NCBI RefSeq assembly: GCF_024494385.1
Contig: NZ_JAEVLT010000007.1
Coordinates: forward strand, 62,001 to 126,000
DNA length: 64,000 nt
Source of the DNA: Bacillus sp. EB600
Lineage (GTDB): Bacteria; Bacillota; Bacilli; Bacillales; Cytobacillaceae
Reading direction: 5' to 3'
The position numbers and the translations under genes were made by a program. This document shows positions 63,692 through 64,000 of the stretch, piece after piece. The notes under the pieces were generated by a model that worked only from the letters and a program-made list of their open reading frames with translations, did no database searches and was not told the DNA's origin. Every line of letters starts with the position of its first letter. Within the stretch, counting starts at the first letter, position 1.

Positions 63692-63929
63692 AAATGGAGT
63701 AGCACTTCACGAGGCATCAGAAATCATTGTAGAGTTACCAGAATACATTATCCCTGCAGTCTCAAAAACAAGTCCACCAATTACTTCAAATGATGCTCGT
63801 TTTCACATCCAATACATTCTTTTGCTTGCTATTAATGGAGTGGATATCATTAAACCAGAGCACAGCCTTGACTTTGCTCACCATTGGATGGATTCAATAT
63901 ACAAAGAAATTAAAATAAAATCAAAGTGA
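63692..63929 (+). pseudogene. 3' fragment of an unrecognised gene
   Basis: Directly after the CoA-transferase stop, a frame without its own start reads VALHEASEIIVELPEYIIPA, then SKTSPPITSNDARFHIQYI and ends KEIKIKSK. The composition looks like real protein, possibly the end of a SIS-domain regulator or isomerase, but no family can be named safely. Upstream codons overlap the CoA-transferase in another frame, so this is likely a truncated remnant joined at the breakpoint. The bases after 63929 show nothing. Confidence 0.45.
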
Positions 63930-64000
63930 AAATTGCTTCTGACTTAACACATTACCATCAGTGCAGGCTTAACTTTATAAATGAATATGGTGAAGTAAAA

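Noticed and set aside
1-64000. CRISPR array, tRNA, rRNA, complete insertion sequence
   Set aside because: No regularly spaced direct repeats, no cloverleaf or rRNA segments and no transposase frame were seen on either strand.

Overview
The window reads as chromosomal DNA of a low-GC, spore-forming member of the Bacillaceae. The signs are AT-rich sequence, strong AGGAGG-type ribosome binding sites with many GTG and TTG starts, sigma-A promoters with 17-bp spacers, intrinsic terminators after most operons, a Spo0E-family phosphatase, a FadF-type iron-sulfur protein, a lysine riboswitch and CcpA (cre) boxes. The genus cannot be fixed from the sequence alone. No rRNA, tRNA, CRISPR array or intact insertion sequence was seen.

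Layout. (1) 1-3.9 kb: the end of a CaiB/BaiF CoA-transferase, then an LLM flavin monooxygenase, an ACAD10/11-type phosphotransferase and a TetR regulator. The three promoters share a CAAACAA-type motif just after the -10 box. (2) 3.9-8.6 kb: a subtilase, then a first three-gene ring-hydroxylating dioxygenase/extradiol dioxygenase operon. (3) 8.8-26.1 kb: mostly housekeeping or miscellaneous genes. These include a DHA2 drug exporter, a divergent PRPP synthetase, a low-molecular-weight tyrosine phosphatase, a Dph6-like PP-loop protein, an FMN-binding glutamate-synthase-family protein, glutathione peroxidase, a DDAH-like hydrolase, dapA under a lysine riboswitch, a sulfite-oxidase-like protein, a FabF paralogue, a PHB-depolymerase-like esterase and PrsW. 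(4) 26.4-64 kb: a large catabolic island.

The island contains a crotonase, an ACMSD-type amidohydrolase and a GntR/FCD regulator. Next come a five-gene operon (C-C hydrolase, dioxygenase alpha and beta, extradiol dioxygenase, SDR dehydrogenase), a TRAP transporter, an unknown membrane protein and an aromatic-acid MFS symporter. A LysR regulator is divergent from Spo0E and an ABC ATPase. Then follow a quinone-oxidoreductase-like MDR protein and a CoA-transferase. The B12 branch has both methylmalonyl-CoA mutase subunits, MeaB and epimerase, followed by FadF. The last part holds an FAD-synthetase-like protein, acyl-CoA dehydrogenase, ADP-forming acyl-CoA synthetase, ETF and another CoA-transferase. 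The likely logic is uptake of an aromatic acid, ring dihydroxylation, rearomatisation by the SDR, meta cleavage, possible decarboxylation, C-C hydrolysis, and CoA-dependent oxidation of a (branched) acyl product to succinyl-CoA. Electrons would leave through ETF and FadF. The substrate is not determined; a p-cumate-like alkyl-benzoate is one hypothesis.

The most striking pattern is regulatory. Seven promoters across 36 kb carry ATTGTCGACAAT or a close variant 10-15 bp after the -10 box, most also with AATATTC(T/A)GA-like elements near the -35. The palindrome is the best candidate operator for the GntR protein at 28.6 kb, and the second element for the LysR protein at 40.9 kb. At two of these promoters the upstream DNA still holds decayed, internally deleted copies of that same lysR gene. 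A decayed copy of the unknown membrane protein and of a CoA-transferase also occur. The island therefore seems to have grown by repeated duplication of regulator/promoter cassettes followed by gene decay.
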